Shown: positions 7,907 through 14,714, numbered from the stretch's first letter. The stretch: 39,578 nucleotides of DNA from JAVBMU01 sp031551755 (GCA_031551755.1 JAVBNE010000038.1:1-39578), one strand, 5' to 3'. Notes: generated from the sequence alone by a model not told the origin. Translations and numbers: made by a program.

Positions 7907-9555
7907 CCCGACTTCTGCCACGTTCATGATGGTCCGTGGCTTGCAGGTTTGTGACCTGGGGTGATGCGTGGTGTGGGCGCTTGAAGGGGACACCACGCAG
8001 GCACCATAGGTTGGCGGGATGGCGTCTGCGCGGGTTCTGAAGCGTGCGAATGGCACGCGTCAGGTCCAGGTCGTGTGGGGCAAGGTCGGCGGGAAGCGGA
8101 GGGTCGAGTATGTCGGCTCGGGCAGCACGGACGAGGAGATCGATCTCCTGCTCGTCGAGGCCCACGAGCGCATCAACGCAGGTCAAGGTGTCCTTGACCT
8201 GGGGTTGGAGAGTCCGGTTCGAGTTCCGGGTGAGCCGCTTGAGGAGGTTGCCTCTCAGATGGCGGTCCTGTGGGACGCGCTCAATGCGGGGTTCCGTGCC
8301 CTGGGGTTCCACGAGGCTGCCGGCGATGACGTGTTCCGCGATCTCGTGCTCGCGCGGATTATCGAGCCCACGAGCAAGCACGCCGCGATCGAGCGGGTCC
8401 TGCCCGAGATCGGTGTTCCACACGCATCGCACCGGACCTTGGCGAGGCGGTTGCGGGTGTACTCCGCCGAGGGGTTCCGCGACTCCCTCGCTGCCGCGTG
8501 TGCACGCGCTGCGAGGCTTGGACCTGCGAGTTTGCTCCTCTTCGACGTGACCAACTTGTGGTTCGAGACCGACAAGGAGGACGAGTTCCGCATCCCAGGG
8601 TTCTCCAAGGAGCGCAGGGTCGAGCCGTTGATCCAGATCGGGTTGCTCGCTGATGCGTCCGGGATGCCGCTGATGATCACGGCGTGGGAGGGCAACACCG
8701 CCGAGACGAAGACGATGATCCCGACCCTCAAGGTGTTCATGGCCGCCCACCGTCTGCACGACGTCGTGGTCGTGGCGGACGCGGGCATGATCTCGGAGGC
8801 GAACTGGAAGGCGATCGAGGCCGAGGGGTTCTCCTTCATCCTTGGCGCGAAGATGCCGCACCTGCCCTACGTCATCAAGAAGTGGCGCACCGACCACCCC
8901 GGCGAGGAGTACGAGGACGGGCAGGTCTGGGCCGCGCGCGAGCCGGTCGGCACGGGGAAGAAGAACCGCGCCGACCACGTCACCTACTACCAGTTCAAAC
9001 GCGCCCGAGCGGCGCGCACGTTGCGCGGGATCGACAAGCAGATCGCCAAGGCCCAGGTGCAGGTCGACGGGCACGAAGCGGTGAAGCGGAACAGGTTCAT
9101 CAAGCTCGACGGCGCGACGAAGTCGATCAACCGCGAACTCGAGACGAAGACCCGGTCGTTGGCCGGATTCAAGGCCTACCTCACGAACGTCCCCGACCCC
9201 ACGCCAGAGGCGGTGATCGGCGCCTACCAGAACCTCTACAAGATCGAGAAGACGTTCCGAATGGCGAAGTCCGACCTCGCCGTGCGGCCCGTCTACCACC
9301 ACCTGCGTGAGTCGATCGAAGCGCACCTGACCATCGTGTTCGCCGCGATGGCCGTCTCCCACTGGATCGAGACGACCACCGGCTGGTCCATCAAGAAGTT
9401 CGTCACGACCGCCCGCCAGTACCGCACGACCTGGGCAAAGATCGGCAAGCAGACACTCCCGATCAGGAAGCCACTACCCGACGACCTCCGCGAAGCCCTC
9501 GACAAGATCGATCAAGCCGCCCGCTGAGGGGGACACCACGTTGGCTAAAGTCGGG
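7907..9555 (+). mobile_element. Intact IS1634-family insertion sequence, about 1.65 kb
   Basis: Imperfect terminal inverted repeats are visible: CCCGACTTCTGCCACGT at 7907-7923, and CCCGACTTTAGCCAACGT as the reverse complement of 9538-9555. They sit exactly inside a perfect 56-58 bp direct repeat. One long transposase gene fills the element. GGGGACACCACG occurs inside both ends (7986-7997 and 9529-9540), and its inverse GCGTGGTGT at 7966-7974 forms a hairpin with the left copy. These subterminal motifs may be transposase-binding sites or may block read-in transcription. Ends, duplication and intact gene all suggest a fairly recent insertion. Confidence 0.88.
8019..9527 (+). CDS. IS1634-family DDE transposase
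   Basis: 502 residues starting MASARVLKRANGTRQVQVVW. The N-terminal DNA-binding part is followed by an RNase H-like DDE domain (DDE_Tnp_1 type). The likely catalytic residues are D176 (LLLFDVTNLWFE), D254 (VVVADAGMIS) and E410 (YKIEKTFRMAK), the last within the IS4-superfamily Y..[RK]...E......K signature. The C-terminus (RPVYHHLRESIEAHLTIVFAAMAVSHWIE) is typical of the IS1634 group. Full length and free of frameshifts, so probably active. It would catalyse cut-and-paste movement of the surrounding element. Confidence 0.93.
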   Translation: MASARVLKRANGTRQVQVVWGKVGGKRRVEYVGSGSTDEEIDLLLVEAHERINAGQGVLDLGLESPVRVPGEPLEEVASQMAVLWDALNAGFRALGFHEAAGDDVFRDLVLARIIEPTSKHAAIERVLPEIGVPHASHRTLARRLRVYSAEGFRDSLAAACARAARLGPASLLLFDVTNLWFETDKEDEFRIPGFSKERRVEPLIQIGLLADASGMPLMITAWEGNTAETKTMIPTLKVFMAAHRLHDVVVVADAGMISEANWKAIEAEGFSFILGAKMPHLPYVIKKWRTDHPGEEYEDGQVWAAREPVGTGKKNRADHVTYYQFKRARAARTLRGIDKQIAKAQVQVDGHEAVKRNRFIKLDGATKSINRELETKTRSLAGFKAYLTNVPDPTPEAVIGAYQNLYKIEKTFRMAKSDLAVRPVYHHLRESIEAHLTIVFAAMAVSHWIETTTGWSIKKFVTTARQYRTTWAKIGKQTLPIRKPLPDDLREALDKIDQAAR

Positions 9556-9611
9556 TCAGACGGTCGCTAGGCGGCGCAGCAGCGACCACGATCGCGACTG
9601 AGCCTTCGCGC
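9556..9611. repeat. Right copy of 56-58 bp target-site duplication
   Basis: Identical over 58 bp (9556-9613) to the left copy at 7851-7908 and directly abutting the right inverted repeat of the IS1634-family element. No base differs between the copies, which argues for a recent insertion. Joining the flanks across one copy would restore the pre-insertion locus, which appears non-coding. Confidence 0.85.
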
Positions 9612-9704
9612 CCGCCAACTGCTACATGACTCTTCGCCGAGCGGACCGTTGACGAACCCGGCCCGTATCCGTATGTAGCTTCGACGTTGCCGACTGCGAC
9701 CTGC

Positions 9705-9877
9705 CCTGAGGGTCATGCCGGGCAGATCAAGCCAAACGATACCCCGATAGCGGTGTAGAGATCCCTATTGGCACCGTCCGCTATCACCGAATGTCAGGCC
9801 CCGCGGTCGAGGTTCGAGAGAAACAACGACGCGATCCGCTCACATTGCCCATCGGTCAAGGCCGGATACCGCGAGAG
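9705..9877 (-). pseudogene. Relic of an IS5-type transposase N-terminus
   Basis: On the minus strand, 9877-9794 reads LSRYPALTDGQCERIASLF followed shortly by a stop. This resembles the conserved start of IS5-family transposases (R.P.LTD.QWERI.PLLPS), with the invariant Trp changed to Cys. About 60 bp further on, in another frame, HRYRGIVWLDLPG resembles the next conserved block (YRYRTGI.WRDLP). Stops and frame changes show it is dead. Nothing else is recognisable in the 290 bp between the IS and the lipoprotein gene. The assignment rests on two short motif matches. Confidence 0.5.
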
Positions 9878-9903
9878 TCAGCCGACTATATAGAAGACAG
9901 GCG

Positions 9904-10392
9904 CTAACCCAACTCGCGTCGATCCGCCGGGTCAACGGCCACGGTGGCTGCCCAAACCTGGCCCGGAGCCGACTCAACATCGATGACGTAGTTCTCGACG
10001 TGCGCAACTGTGAAACTATTGGCAATTGGAAGCGGCTCGGACTCACTACTACACGGGATTGGGAAGTCGCCCACAGTATCGATCTTTAGTTGGAGCATGC
10101 CGTCACCCCTACACGTGATGTATACATAGACACGGTCCGTAGTCGCTTCAGATCCGCCGACGCGTGACGATTCGCTCATATTGTCTTTTGACGCTGTAAC
10201 GATTTGTCCCTCTAGTTCCGGGATGTAGTGGCCGAGATAACGGCTCGCCGCAGCCGATACCGCAGACGTTGTCGACGTCGAACCATCGCTGGGAGCTAAG
10301 GGAGATGAAGCGTGCGATGGCACCGAAGAACACCCTGCCGCCAAGACCAGGAGGCCGAGGCAGCAGGGTGCGAGGGTGCTCGACCCGATCAC
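9904..10392 (-). CDS. Small predicted lipoprotein of unknown function
   Basis: 162 residues from a GTG at 10392, which overlaps the stop of the preceding secreted-protein gene (GTGA). An in-frame ATG at 10404 is an alternative start. The N-terminus (IGSSTLAPCCLGLLVLAAGCSS) is a lipoprotein signal peptide with lipobox LAAGC. A Ser/Thr/Pro-rich linker leads to a domain of about 110 residues (RYLGHYIPELEGQIV to VDPADRRELG) that looks beta-rich; I do not recognise a family. Base composition is clearly less GC-rich than the core genes, suggesting transfer. Coupling to a secreted protein suggests the two work together, perhaps as a membrane-anchored partner or protector; that is inference only. Confidence 0.65.
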   Translation of the reverse strand: MIGSSTLAPCCLGLLVLAAGCSSVPSHASSPLAPSDGSTSTTSAVSAAASRYLGHYIPELEGQIVTASKDNMSESSRVGGSEATTDRVYVYITCRGDGMLQLKIDTVGDFPIPCSSESEPLPIANSFTVAHVENYVIDVESAPGQVWAATVAVDPADRRELG

Positions 10393-10919
10393 CAAGTCTT
10401 CCACCCTGTGGACGAGGGTGCCGTCAAAGTGACCCTCCCGCGATCGAATTTCGTGCAGTTGCCCGCATATTCGAACTTTCGGAACGTAATCCTGTACTGG
10501 TTAGTTCCGTAGGATGCGTAAACGGTCTTCCCTGGCGGAACCTTCATCGTGACACTCATTGACGTGCTCCAAGAAACACTCTTAGATATTGTCGCTGAGA
10601 CTGAGACCTTAGCTTGTGCGATGAGCGCCCCCGCCTGGCTTTCCGCACCGACACTCGTGGAAGCAGACTTTGTCCCTCCCTTGTCGATCTTAAATGTGTG
10701 CGTCCCCGAAAGCGTTCTTGATTTGTTGATATAGTGATAGGGGCCAGCAAGCGTCACCCAGCTTGAAGTCTTGCTGACAACCTCATAATACGTCTTGCCC
10801 GTGGGGCATTGGCCCGAATACATGGGGCCGGCAGCGAGCGCCGAACCGGCCGGGACCCCAATCGCTCCAAGCGACGCAAGGGTCAGAGACAGAACCGTTG
10901 AAACTGCAGCCTTCTTCAC
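10389..10919 (-). CDS. Small secreted Ser/Thr-rich beta-strand protein, possibly aerolysin/ETX-MTX2-like
   Basis: 176 residues from a GTG at 10919 preceded by AGGAGT. The Sec signal peptide MKKAAVSTVLSLTLASLGAI continues to a likely cleavage after ALA (near residue 30). The mature part is rich in alternating Ser/Thr/Val (SVSATISKSVSWSTSMSVTM) and then reads KVPPGKTVYASYG. This pattern of an amphipathic Ser/Thr hairpin followed by a VPPG-type turn is reminiscent of the ETX/MTX2 and aerolysin-like pore-forming fold. Two cysteines (in GQCPTGK and AGNCTKF) could form a disulphide. The aerolysin-like idea comes from pattern similarity only. Expression should come from the good promoter at 10964-10992. 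Confidence 0.7.
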   Translation of the reverse strand: MKKAAVSTVLSLTLASLGAIGVPAGSALAAGPMYSGQCPTGKTYYEVVSKTSSWVTLAGPYHYINKSRTLSGTHTFKIDKGGTKSASTSVGAESQAGALIAQAKVSVSATISKSVSWSTSMSVTMKVPPGKTVYASYGTNQYRITFRKFEYAGNCTKFDRGRVTLTAPSSTGWKTW

Positions 10920-10963
10920 CGCTCACTCCTTTCATGAGATTCCACCTGAACCTCGCAAGCGCG

Positions 10964-10992
10964 ACATTAGCATCCTCGCTGGTTATCGTCAA
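10964..10992 (-). promoter_or_regulatory. Sigma-70-type promoter for the secreted protein/lipoprotein pair
   Basis: On the minus strand TTGACG (10992-10987) and TAATGT (10969-10964) are separated by exactly 17 bp. The predicted start of transcription lies about 37 nt before the GTG start. Just upstream of the -35 box there is a 7-bp inverted repeat, GCGGTTT/AAACCGC (10993-10999 and 11005-11011, 5-bp gap), a possible operator. The rest of 10920-11207 holds nothing I recognise. Confidence 0.7.
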
Positions 10993-11207
10993 GCGGTTTT
11001 ACAGAAACCGCAATATTGCCGCAAACTGTTGCAGGCCTGTCAGCGTCGCGCACGGTCGCACGACGGATTCCACCTATCCAATACTCGGCTGGTTGGAGAC
11101 AGTCCGGCCAACGACGCGCGGTGACCGGGCCCCGCTCGACCAGCACAGGCGAGGTCACGCACTCGCAATCGGGTCCGCGCATCGCTGAGTACGACAGCCA
11201 CTGGAGA

Positions 11208-11256
11208 GTTGTGCACAACAGCGTCATGGACGAAAGCTATGGTTTGTGCTACAAAC
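11208..11256 (+). promoter_or_regulatory. Leaderless promoter with two palindromic operators for the membrane-protein/wHTH pair
   Basis: A perfect 12-bp palindrome GTTGTGCACAAC (11208-11219) is followed by GTTTGT-GCT-ACAAAC (11242-11256). The second overlaps a likely -10 box TACAAA (11250-11255), which lies 17 bp after TGGACG (11227-11232). The GTG start at 11263 is 7 nt after the -10 box, so the message is probably leaderless. The operators are probably bound by the winged-helix protein encoded second in the operon. Confidence 0.55.
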
Positions 11257-11262
11257 TACTTT

Positions 11263-11889
11263 GTGAACACCAACGAACAAGAGTCCCTCAGCCCCTCGGA
11301 AACCGCCCGCCTTCTCGAGGCGACAGCGAAAGCCGCGCACCAGCGCACTCAGGTCTCCAGCACCTACCTCTTCGCGCTATGGGCCGTGCCCATGTGCCTC
11401 GGCTACCTCGCCTGGTGGCTGTCGCTCGCCCATGACACGTTCTCGCACACCGCCGCCTGGGTGTTTCAGATGACACTCATCGCCCTTGGCCTCGTGCTCA
11501 CCACGGTTCACATCGTCCGGAGGACCCGAGGCCTCGCGACCCAGAACCCGCTCGCCGGGCCGGTCTACAGCCTGAGCTGGCCGCTCGGCTTCGCCGCCTA
11601 CGGTTTCCTGGGCTCGGAGATGGTCGAGGCAGGTGCCGGTGACGAGGCCACCTGGCTGTACTACTCGATCGGCTCCGCCCTGCTCTTTGGACTGATCTAT
11701 CTGCTCGGCGGCGCACTGTGGCAGACCACATCGTTCAGCGTCATCGGCGGGATCATTCTGCTCGCCGCGATCGTCGCCATTCCCGCAGGCCCGATCGACT
11801 GTAACCTGGTCCTGTCCGTGACCTGTGGGGTTGCCCTCGGGGCGGGCGCCGCGGTCAGCGCCATGCGCCAGCATCGGAACCACGTCTAA
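11263..11889 (+). CDS. Six-helix membrane protein of unknown function
   Basis: 208 residues from the GTG at 11263 (VNTNEQESLSPSETARLLE), chosen because of the promoter spacing; an upstream ATG at 11209 would start inside the operator region. After an N-terminal cytoplasmic helix (ETARLLEATAKAAHQRTQ) there are about six membrane segments: TYLFALWAVPMCLGYLAWWL, WVFQMTLIALGLVLTTVHIV, SLSWPLGFAAYGFLG, YSIGSALLFGLIYLLGGALW, SVIGGIILLAAIVAI and VLSVTCGVALGAGAAV. No transport motif is visible. The stop overlaps the start of the regulator gene (TAATG), so the two form an operon. Such membrane-protein plus winged-helix pairs are common in actinobacteria but poorly understood. Confidence 0.75.
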   Translation: MNTNEQESLSPSETARLLEATAKAAHQRTQVSSTYLFALWAVPMCLGYLAWWLSLAHDTFSHTAAWVFQMTLIALGLVLTTVHIVRRTRGLATQNPLAGPVYSLSWPLGFAAYGFLGSEMVEAGAGDEATWLYYSIGSALLFGLIYLLGGALWQTTSFSVIGGIILLAAIVAIPAGPIDCNLVLSVTCGVALGAGAAVSAMRQHRNHV

Positions 11890-12185
11890 TGGCCGACCTC
11901 GACCCGCTCATCCATGCCCCAGCACGACTGCGCATCGTCACCACCCTCGCAGCCCTCACCCCGGGCGATCGGCTCACTTTCCCCCGCCTGCGTGAGTTGC
12001 TCGACATGACGGCGGGCAACCTCTCGACGCACCTGACCAAACTCGAAGAGGCCGGTTACGTTAACGTCGACAAGGAGTTCAACCGGCGCACTCCGGTGAC
12101 TCTCGTCTCGCTCAGTAATGCCGGCCGTCGGGCCTTTCTCGGCTACCGAGATGCGCTTCGCGCGCTCCTCGACATCGAATCCTGA
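11889..12185 (+). CDS. Winged-helix transcriptional regulator (HTH_27, MarR/ArsR-like)
   Basis: 98 residues: MADLDPLIHAPARLRIVTTL, then a recognition region (LTFPRLRELLDMTAGNLSTHLTKLEEAGYV) and the wing (VDKEFNRRTPVTLVSLSNAGRRAFLGY). This layout matches the small winged-helix proteins of Pfam PF13601. It is translationally linked to the membrane protein before it (TAATG overlap) and probably represses the operon through the palindromes at 11208-11256. It ends 8 bp before the convergent VapC gene. Confidence 0.88.
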   Translation: MADLDPLIHAPARLRIVTTLAALTPGDRLTFPRLRELLDMTAGNLSTHLTKLEEAGYVNVDKEFNRRTPVTLVSLSNAGRRAFLGYRDALRALLDIES

Positions 12186-12193
12186 CCGGGGTC

Positions 12194-12592
12194 TCACACC
12201 GTAATCAGCGGAAGCTCTGGGTCTATGCGGCGCAGATCGTCCGGGTCTGAGGTGACGGCCACGTGATCGCGATCCCGCGCGTCCAGCACGACATGAACGT
12301 CAACGATGTCCGCATGTCCGCTACGCCCACAGAGCAGGCCGACCGCCCGAGCCGTGACGTCATCCAAGACGGCCACATGCACCGATGGATCGCCGAGGAG
12401 ACGCGCCACTCGGGCCTGCCTCGGACCTCCTCGCCAAGCCTGCGCGACGACGCCGGCGGGCACGGACAGTGCGAGACTGTTTTCCACCGCACGCTGGAGC
12501 AGCGCTCTGACCCGTGGATTCCCGCGCTCAAGCCCCAGCAACGCGCCGGTGTCCAGGGTCATCCCGGTCACCCGGCCCGCCTGGGCGGTCAC
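12194..12592 (-). CDS. PIN-domain toxin (VapC family), with an atypical active site
   Basis: 132 residues from a GTG that overlaps the antitoxin stop (GTGA); the conserved core begins at residue 11 (MTLDTGALLGLERG), so the ATG at 12562 is an alternative start. VapC toxins are Mg-dependent ribonucleases using three or four acidic residues. D14, D95/D98 (GHADIVDVHVV) and D116 (TSDPDDL) are present. The usual second acid, the glutamate of a motif like AEVWRGG, is Gln51 here (AQAWRGG), so activity may be altered. Partner of the ribbon-helix-helix-like antitoxin directly upstream. Confidence 0.82.
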   Translation of the reverse strand: MTAQAGRVTGMTLDTGALLGLERGNPRVRALLQRAVENSLALSVPAGVVAQAWRGGPRQARVARLLGDPSVHVAVLDDVTARAVGLLCGRSGHADIVDVHVVLDARDRDHVAVTSDPDDLRRIDPELPLITV

Positions 12593-12813
12593 AATCCCAA
12601 GGCCCGATCCGCCCAGGCGAGATCCTCAGCACTCACGGCGCCCAACTCACGATCCAGGTGATCCAAGAGTTGCCGAAGGCCGTCCTCGCGCTCCGCACGG
12701 ACGATCGCCGCACTGACGAAACCCGAGACCGAGGCAGCCCTGCCCTCGGCCACAGCCCGCCGGGCGGCAGCCACCTGGGCATCGGGCAGGCTCACTGCGA
12801 TCTTGACGGTCAT
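12589..12813 (-). CDS. VapB-type antitoxin (ribbon-helix-helix-like)
   Basis: 74 residues: an N-terminal strand and two helices (KIAVSLPDAQVAAARRAVAEGRAASVSGFVSAAIVRA), as in the CopG/RHH antitoxins paired with this PIN group. The acidic tail (LDRELGAVSAEDLAWADRALGL) would wrap the toxin. Overlaps the toxin gene by 4 bp. A -10-like TATGCT (12825-12820) ends 6 nt before the ATG, suggesting a leaderless message. GGTATG is repeated on either side and could be an operator. Confidence 0.82.
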   Translation of the reverse strand: MTVKIAVSLPDAQVAAARRAVAEGRAASVSGFVSAAIVRAEREDGLRQLLDHLDRELGAVSAEDLAWADRALGL

Positions 12814-12912
12814 ACCAAGAGCATACCGACCGAGTTACCCGCATGCCACCGTCCACCGACGGGATCGCCTGCGCCCGAGAAGACCCCACACCCCAGCGTT
12901 GCGCGACACCTC

Positions 12913-13395
12913 CTACCCATTCACCAGCGCCCTCGCATACTCCTCGACCGGCGTCCGGTACAGCGGGAGGGTCCGGGCCAGCGCGGTGAGTGACACCTGG
13001 AGAGCCTCGTCGAAACGCCCGCAATCCCGGAGCGCCAAGGCGAGGAACGCCTGCGCCCCCGGCGAAGTCGCCTCGTCGAGCTCCGCGTCGGTCAGTAGCT
13101 CGACGGCGGCCCCGGGCTGTCCGGCGTTGCGCAGTGAGCTGGCGAGTTGAACGATGGCTTGCGGTCGGCGCTCTCCCGAGAGCCCCAGGTCAAGGGCCTT
13201 TCTGTACAGGGGAATGGCCTGATCCTCCGCACCCAGGAAGTCGTGCACGGAGGCCCACTCATAGATTGCCTCGGGGTCATCGGCGCGGCGCTGGTCGACG
13301 AGCCGTGACATGTCGTCTAGGAGCCGCGCGGCGGGAGCGCCGTCAGCCGTCGCCCAGAAGGCGGCAATCTGTTCGTCCCAGTCCGCCCTCTGCAT
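12913..13395 (-). CDS. Tetratricopeptide-repeat protein
   Basis: 160 residues starting MQRADWDEQIAAFWATADGA behind GAGGAGA, 4 nt from the ATG. Helical repeats fit the TPR pattern: DPEAIYEWASVHDFLGAEDQAIPLYRKALDLGL, RRPQAIVQLASSLRNAGQPGAAVELL and GAQAFLALALRDCGRFDEALQVSL. This matches a known family of short TPR proteins in actinobacteria and firmicutes (TPR_5-like). These are protein-binding scaffolds; no enzyme motif is present. It is a single cytoplasmic gene between two toxin-antitoxin pairs and its partner is unknown. Confidence 0.82.
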   Translation of the reverse strand: MQRADWDEQIAAFWATADGAPAARLLDDMSRLVDQRRADDPEAIYEWASVHDFLGAEDQAIPLYRKALDLGLSGERRPQAIVQLASSLRNAGQPGAAVELLTDAELDEATSPGAQAFLALALRDCGRFDEALQVSLTALARTLPLYRTPVEEYARALVNG

Positions 13396-13597
13396 CAGGT
13401 CTCCTCATATCGAAATCTCGTACGTGATTGCCGATCCGTGCGCAGCCGAACGGATCGGCCAGTCACTTCCAGAGAACGGCAACATCGGCCTCCAGGTCAA
13501 GGGCCAGAGCGACTACGGGCGAATTCACCGGCGCCGCCGCTGCGTGGTCGGCGGCGGGATCGACGACCCGGGCACCGTCGGCCAGATGACGGACCCC

Positions 13598-14017
13598 TCA
13601 GCCCGTCCACGGATTAAGGAGTACGACCCCGGTGTGGGCGAAATCCTTAGTGTTCCGCGTTGCGCACTGGGCATCGCGAGAACGGCAGATCGCGGCGATT
13701 TGCGCATCAGCCGTGCTGACCGGCAGGCCCGCAGCCTCCCGCGCGGTCAAAATGTCGGCGTAATGGTCGGCAGCCGCATCATCGAACGGGAGGACCGACT
13801 TGCCGTCACGATAAGGCTGAAGCGCGGCCTCGATTGCGACTTCGAGGCTGGAGCGTCGTCGGCTTCGTGGTAGGCGTCGGACGCCCGCGAGAAGCTCAGC
13901 GAGCGTGATGGCCGTCACCGCGACCTCACTACCGATCGACTCCAGCCAGGTGACCACGCGTTCATCTGGCTGGGGGCGGAAGATCTCCGAAATGACGTTC
14001 GTGTCGAGAACGATCAC
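13598..14017 (-). CDS. PIN-domain toxin (VapC/FitB family)
   Basis: 139 residues: MIVLDTNVISEIFRPQPDER. The acidic catalytic set is complete: D5, E41 (ITLAELLAGVRRLP), D103 (STADAQIAAICRSRD) and D124 (TRNTKDF). The TRNTKDF and NPW ending is typical of the FitB-like subgroup. A ribonuclease toxin, neutralised by the FitA-like protein encoded just upstream (4-bp overlap). The third PIN toxin in this island (14966-15382) shares the same landmarks, so the two may be paralogous imports. Confidence 0.93.
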   Translation of the reverse strand: MIVLDTNVISEIFRPQPDERVVTWLESIGSEVAVTAITLAELLAGVRRLPRSRRRSSLEVAIEAALQPYRDGKSVLPFDDAAADHYADILTAREAAGLPVSTADAQIAAICRSRDAQCATRNTKDFAHTGVVLLNPWTG

Positions 14018-14247
14018 CCGAAGTCCACCGCCCGCGCACGATCCGAGCGCTCAGGAATCGGGAGGTGCTCGACACCCCCGAACTCGCGGGCCACAGCCAA
14101 GAGTGCCAGACCAACATGAGGTCGGCTGGCTGCCCTCGTCAGAATCTCACGCACCTCTGCCTCCATGGAACGTCCATGCTCCCTCGCCTGCGCGGCGAGC
14201 TGGCTCTTCACCGACTCGTCCAGGCCTCGAACAACGATGGAAGCCAT
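14014..14247 (-). CDS. FitA-like ribbon-helix-helix antitoxin
   Basis: 77 residues from the ATG at 14247 (MASIVVRGLDESVKSQLAAQ), chosen because CCTCC on the plus strand at 14255-14259 gives a GGAGG 7 nt before it. The RHH motif is followed by AREHGRSMEAEVREILTRAA, the standard second helix of FitA-type antitoxins. The C-terminus (VEHLPIPERSDRARAVDFG) would mask the toxin. It presumably represses its own operon. A truncated duplicate of this gene and about 120 bp of its upstream DNA lies at 17268-17470. Confidence 0.92.
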   Translation of the reverse strand: MASIVVRGLDESVKSQLAAQAREHGRSMEAEVREILTRAASRPHVGLALLAVAREFGGVEHLPIPERSDRARAVDFG

Positions 14248-14370
14248 CGCGACACCTCCCACTCCTCGATATCAGCCATGCTATCAGCGACCACCTCGGG
14301 GACGGTTCGCCGACGGCCGCCGGAACCGGGGCGTTGTTCACGCCGAGTCCTCGAACGACTCCTCACCCGG
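14168..14370. repeat. First copy of a roughly 200-bp duplicated segment
   Basis: The 5' half of the FitA-like antitoxin gene, its promoter region and the 3' end of the neighbouring small reading frame are repeated, with scattered substitutions, at 17268-17470. Long exact runs are shared, for example around the ATG (AACGATGGAAGCCATCGCG) and TCCTCGATATCAGCCATG. Confidence 0.8.
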
Positions 14371-14610
14371 GCGCCACACCATCCAGGATCTGTCATCGAA
14401 CCCGTTAAACCTCGCTATCTCCGGGCCGACCAACTGATCCCCGGTCGGGTGCAATCTCAACCGGCCAGAAGCTAAGCTGATCGTGATCCCCGCGCCGGTC
14501 TCTTCGGCGGTTCCTGTGACCCCATCAGGAATGAATGCCCGTAGCGCGCCACCGTAACCGAGGTCGGGCTCCGACCACTTCACTCCCCCGCGCTCGACCG
14601 TCGGGCACAC
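14338..14610 (-). CDS. Uncertain small protein, possibly a 5'-truncated gene
   Basis: 90 residues from a GTG at 14610 (VCPTVERGGVKWSEPDLGYG). The frame stays open upstream of that start (KIWWFDGDAESQDNVTLSCD), across DNA that must also hold the promoter of the divergent Phd-like gene, so the N-terminus may be lost. No family recognised. Its last residues (PGEESFEDSA) have a decayed counterpart at 17440-17470 (AGEASFEHLA), suggesting the frame was once a real gene linked to the antitoxin. Confidence 0.4.
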   Translation of the reverse strand: MCPTVERGGVKWSEPDLGYGGALRAFIPDGVTGTAEETGAGITISLASGRLRLHPTGDQLVGPEIARFNGFDDRSWMVWRPGEESFEDSA

Positions 14611-14692
14611 GTCACAGCTCAGGGTGACGTTGTCCTGGCTTTCGGCGTCACCGTCGAACCACCAGATCTTCCGCTGAAATCTCCACGAGGCT

Positions 14693-14714
14693 AGGGTAGG
14701 TACGTACCTACCCT
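14693..14714 (+). promoter_or_regulatory. 22-bp perfect palindrome, operator of the Phd/VapC operon
   Basis: AGGGTAGGTAC is followed at once by its exact reverse complement (14693-14714). Each arm carries a GTAGGTAC-like half-site. It sits directly before the Shine-Dalgarno GAAGGA (14715-14720) of the antitoxin gene and overlaps a plausible -10 (TAGGGT, 14692-14697). This is the expected position for autorepression by the toxin-antitoxin complex. Confidence 0.8.

Noticed and set aside
7851..9362. A 503-residue minus-strand frame antisense to the transposase
   Set aside because: Shadow of a recognisable DDE transposase on the other strand.
7851..9613. The 58-bp direct repeats as attachment sites of an integrative element
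   Set aside because: No integrase lies between them and the IS terminal repeats abut them exactly, so target duplication by an IS1634-type transposase explains them.
13396..13597. A possible small gene between the TPR protein and the FitB-like toxin
   Set aside because: Neither strand gives a frame with a start, ribosome site and recognisable sequence; left as intergenic.
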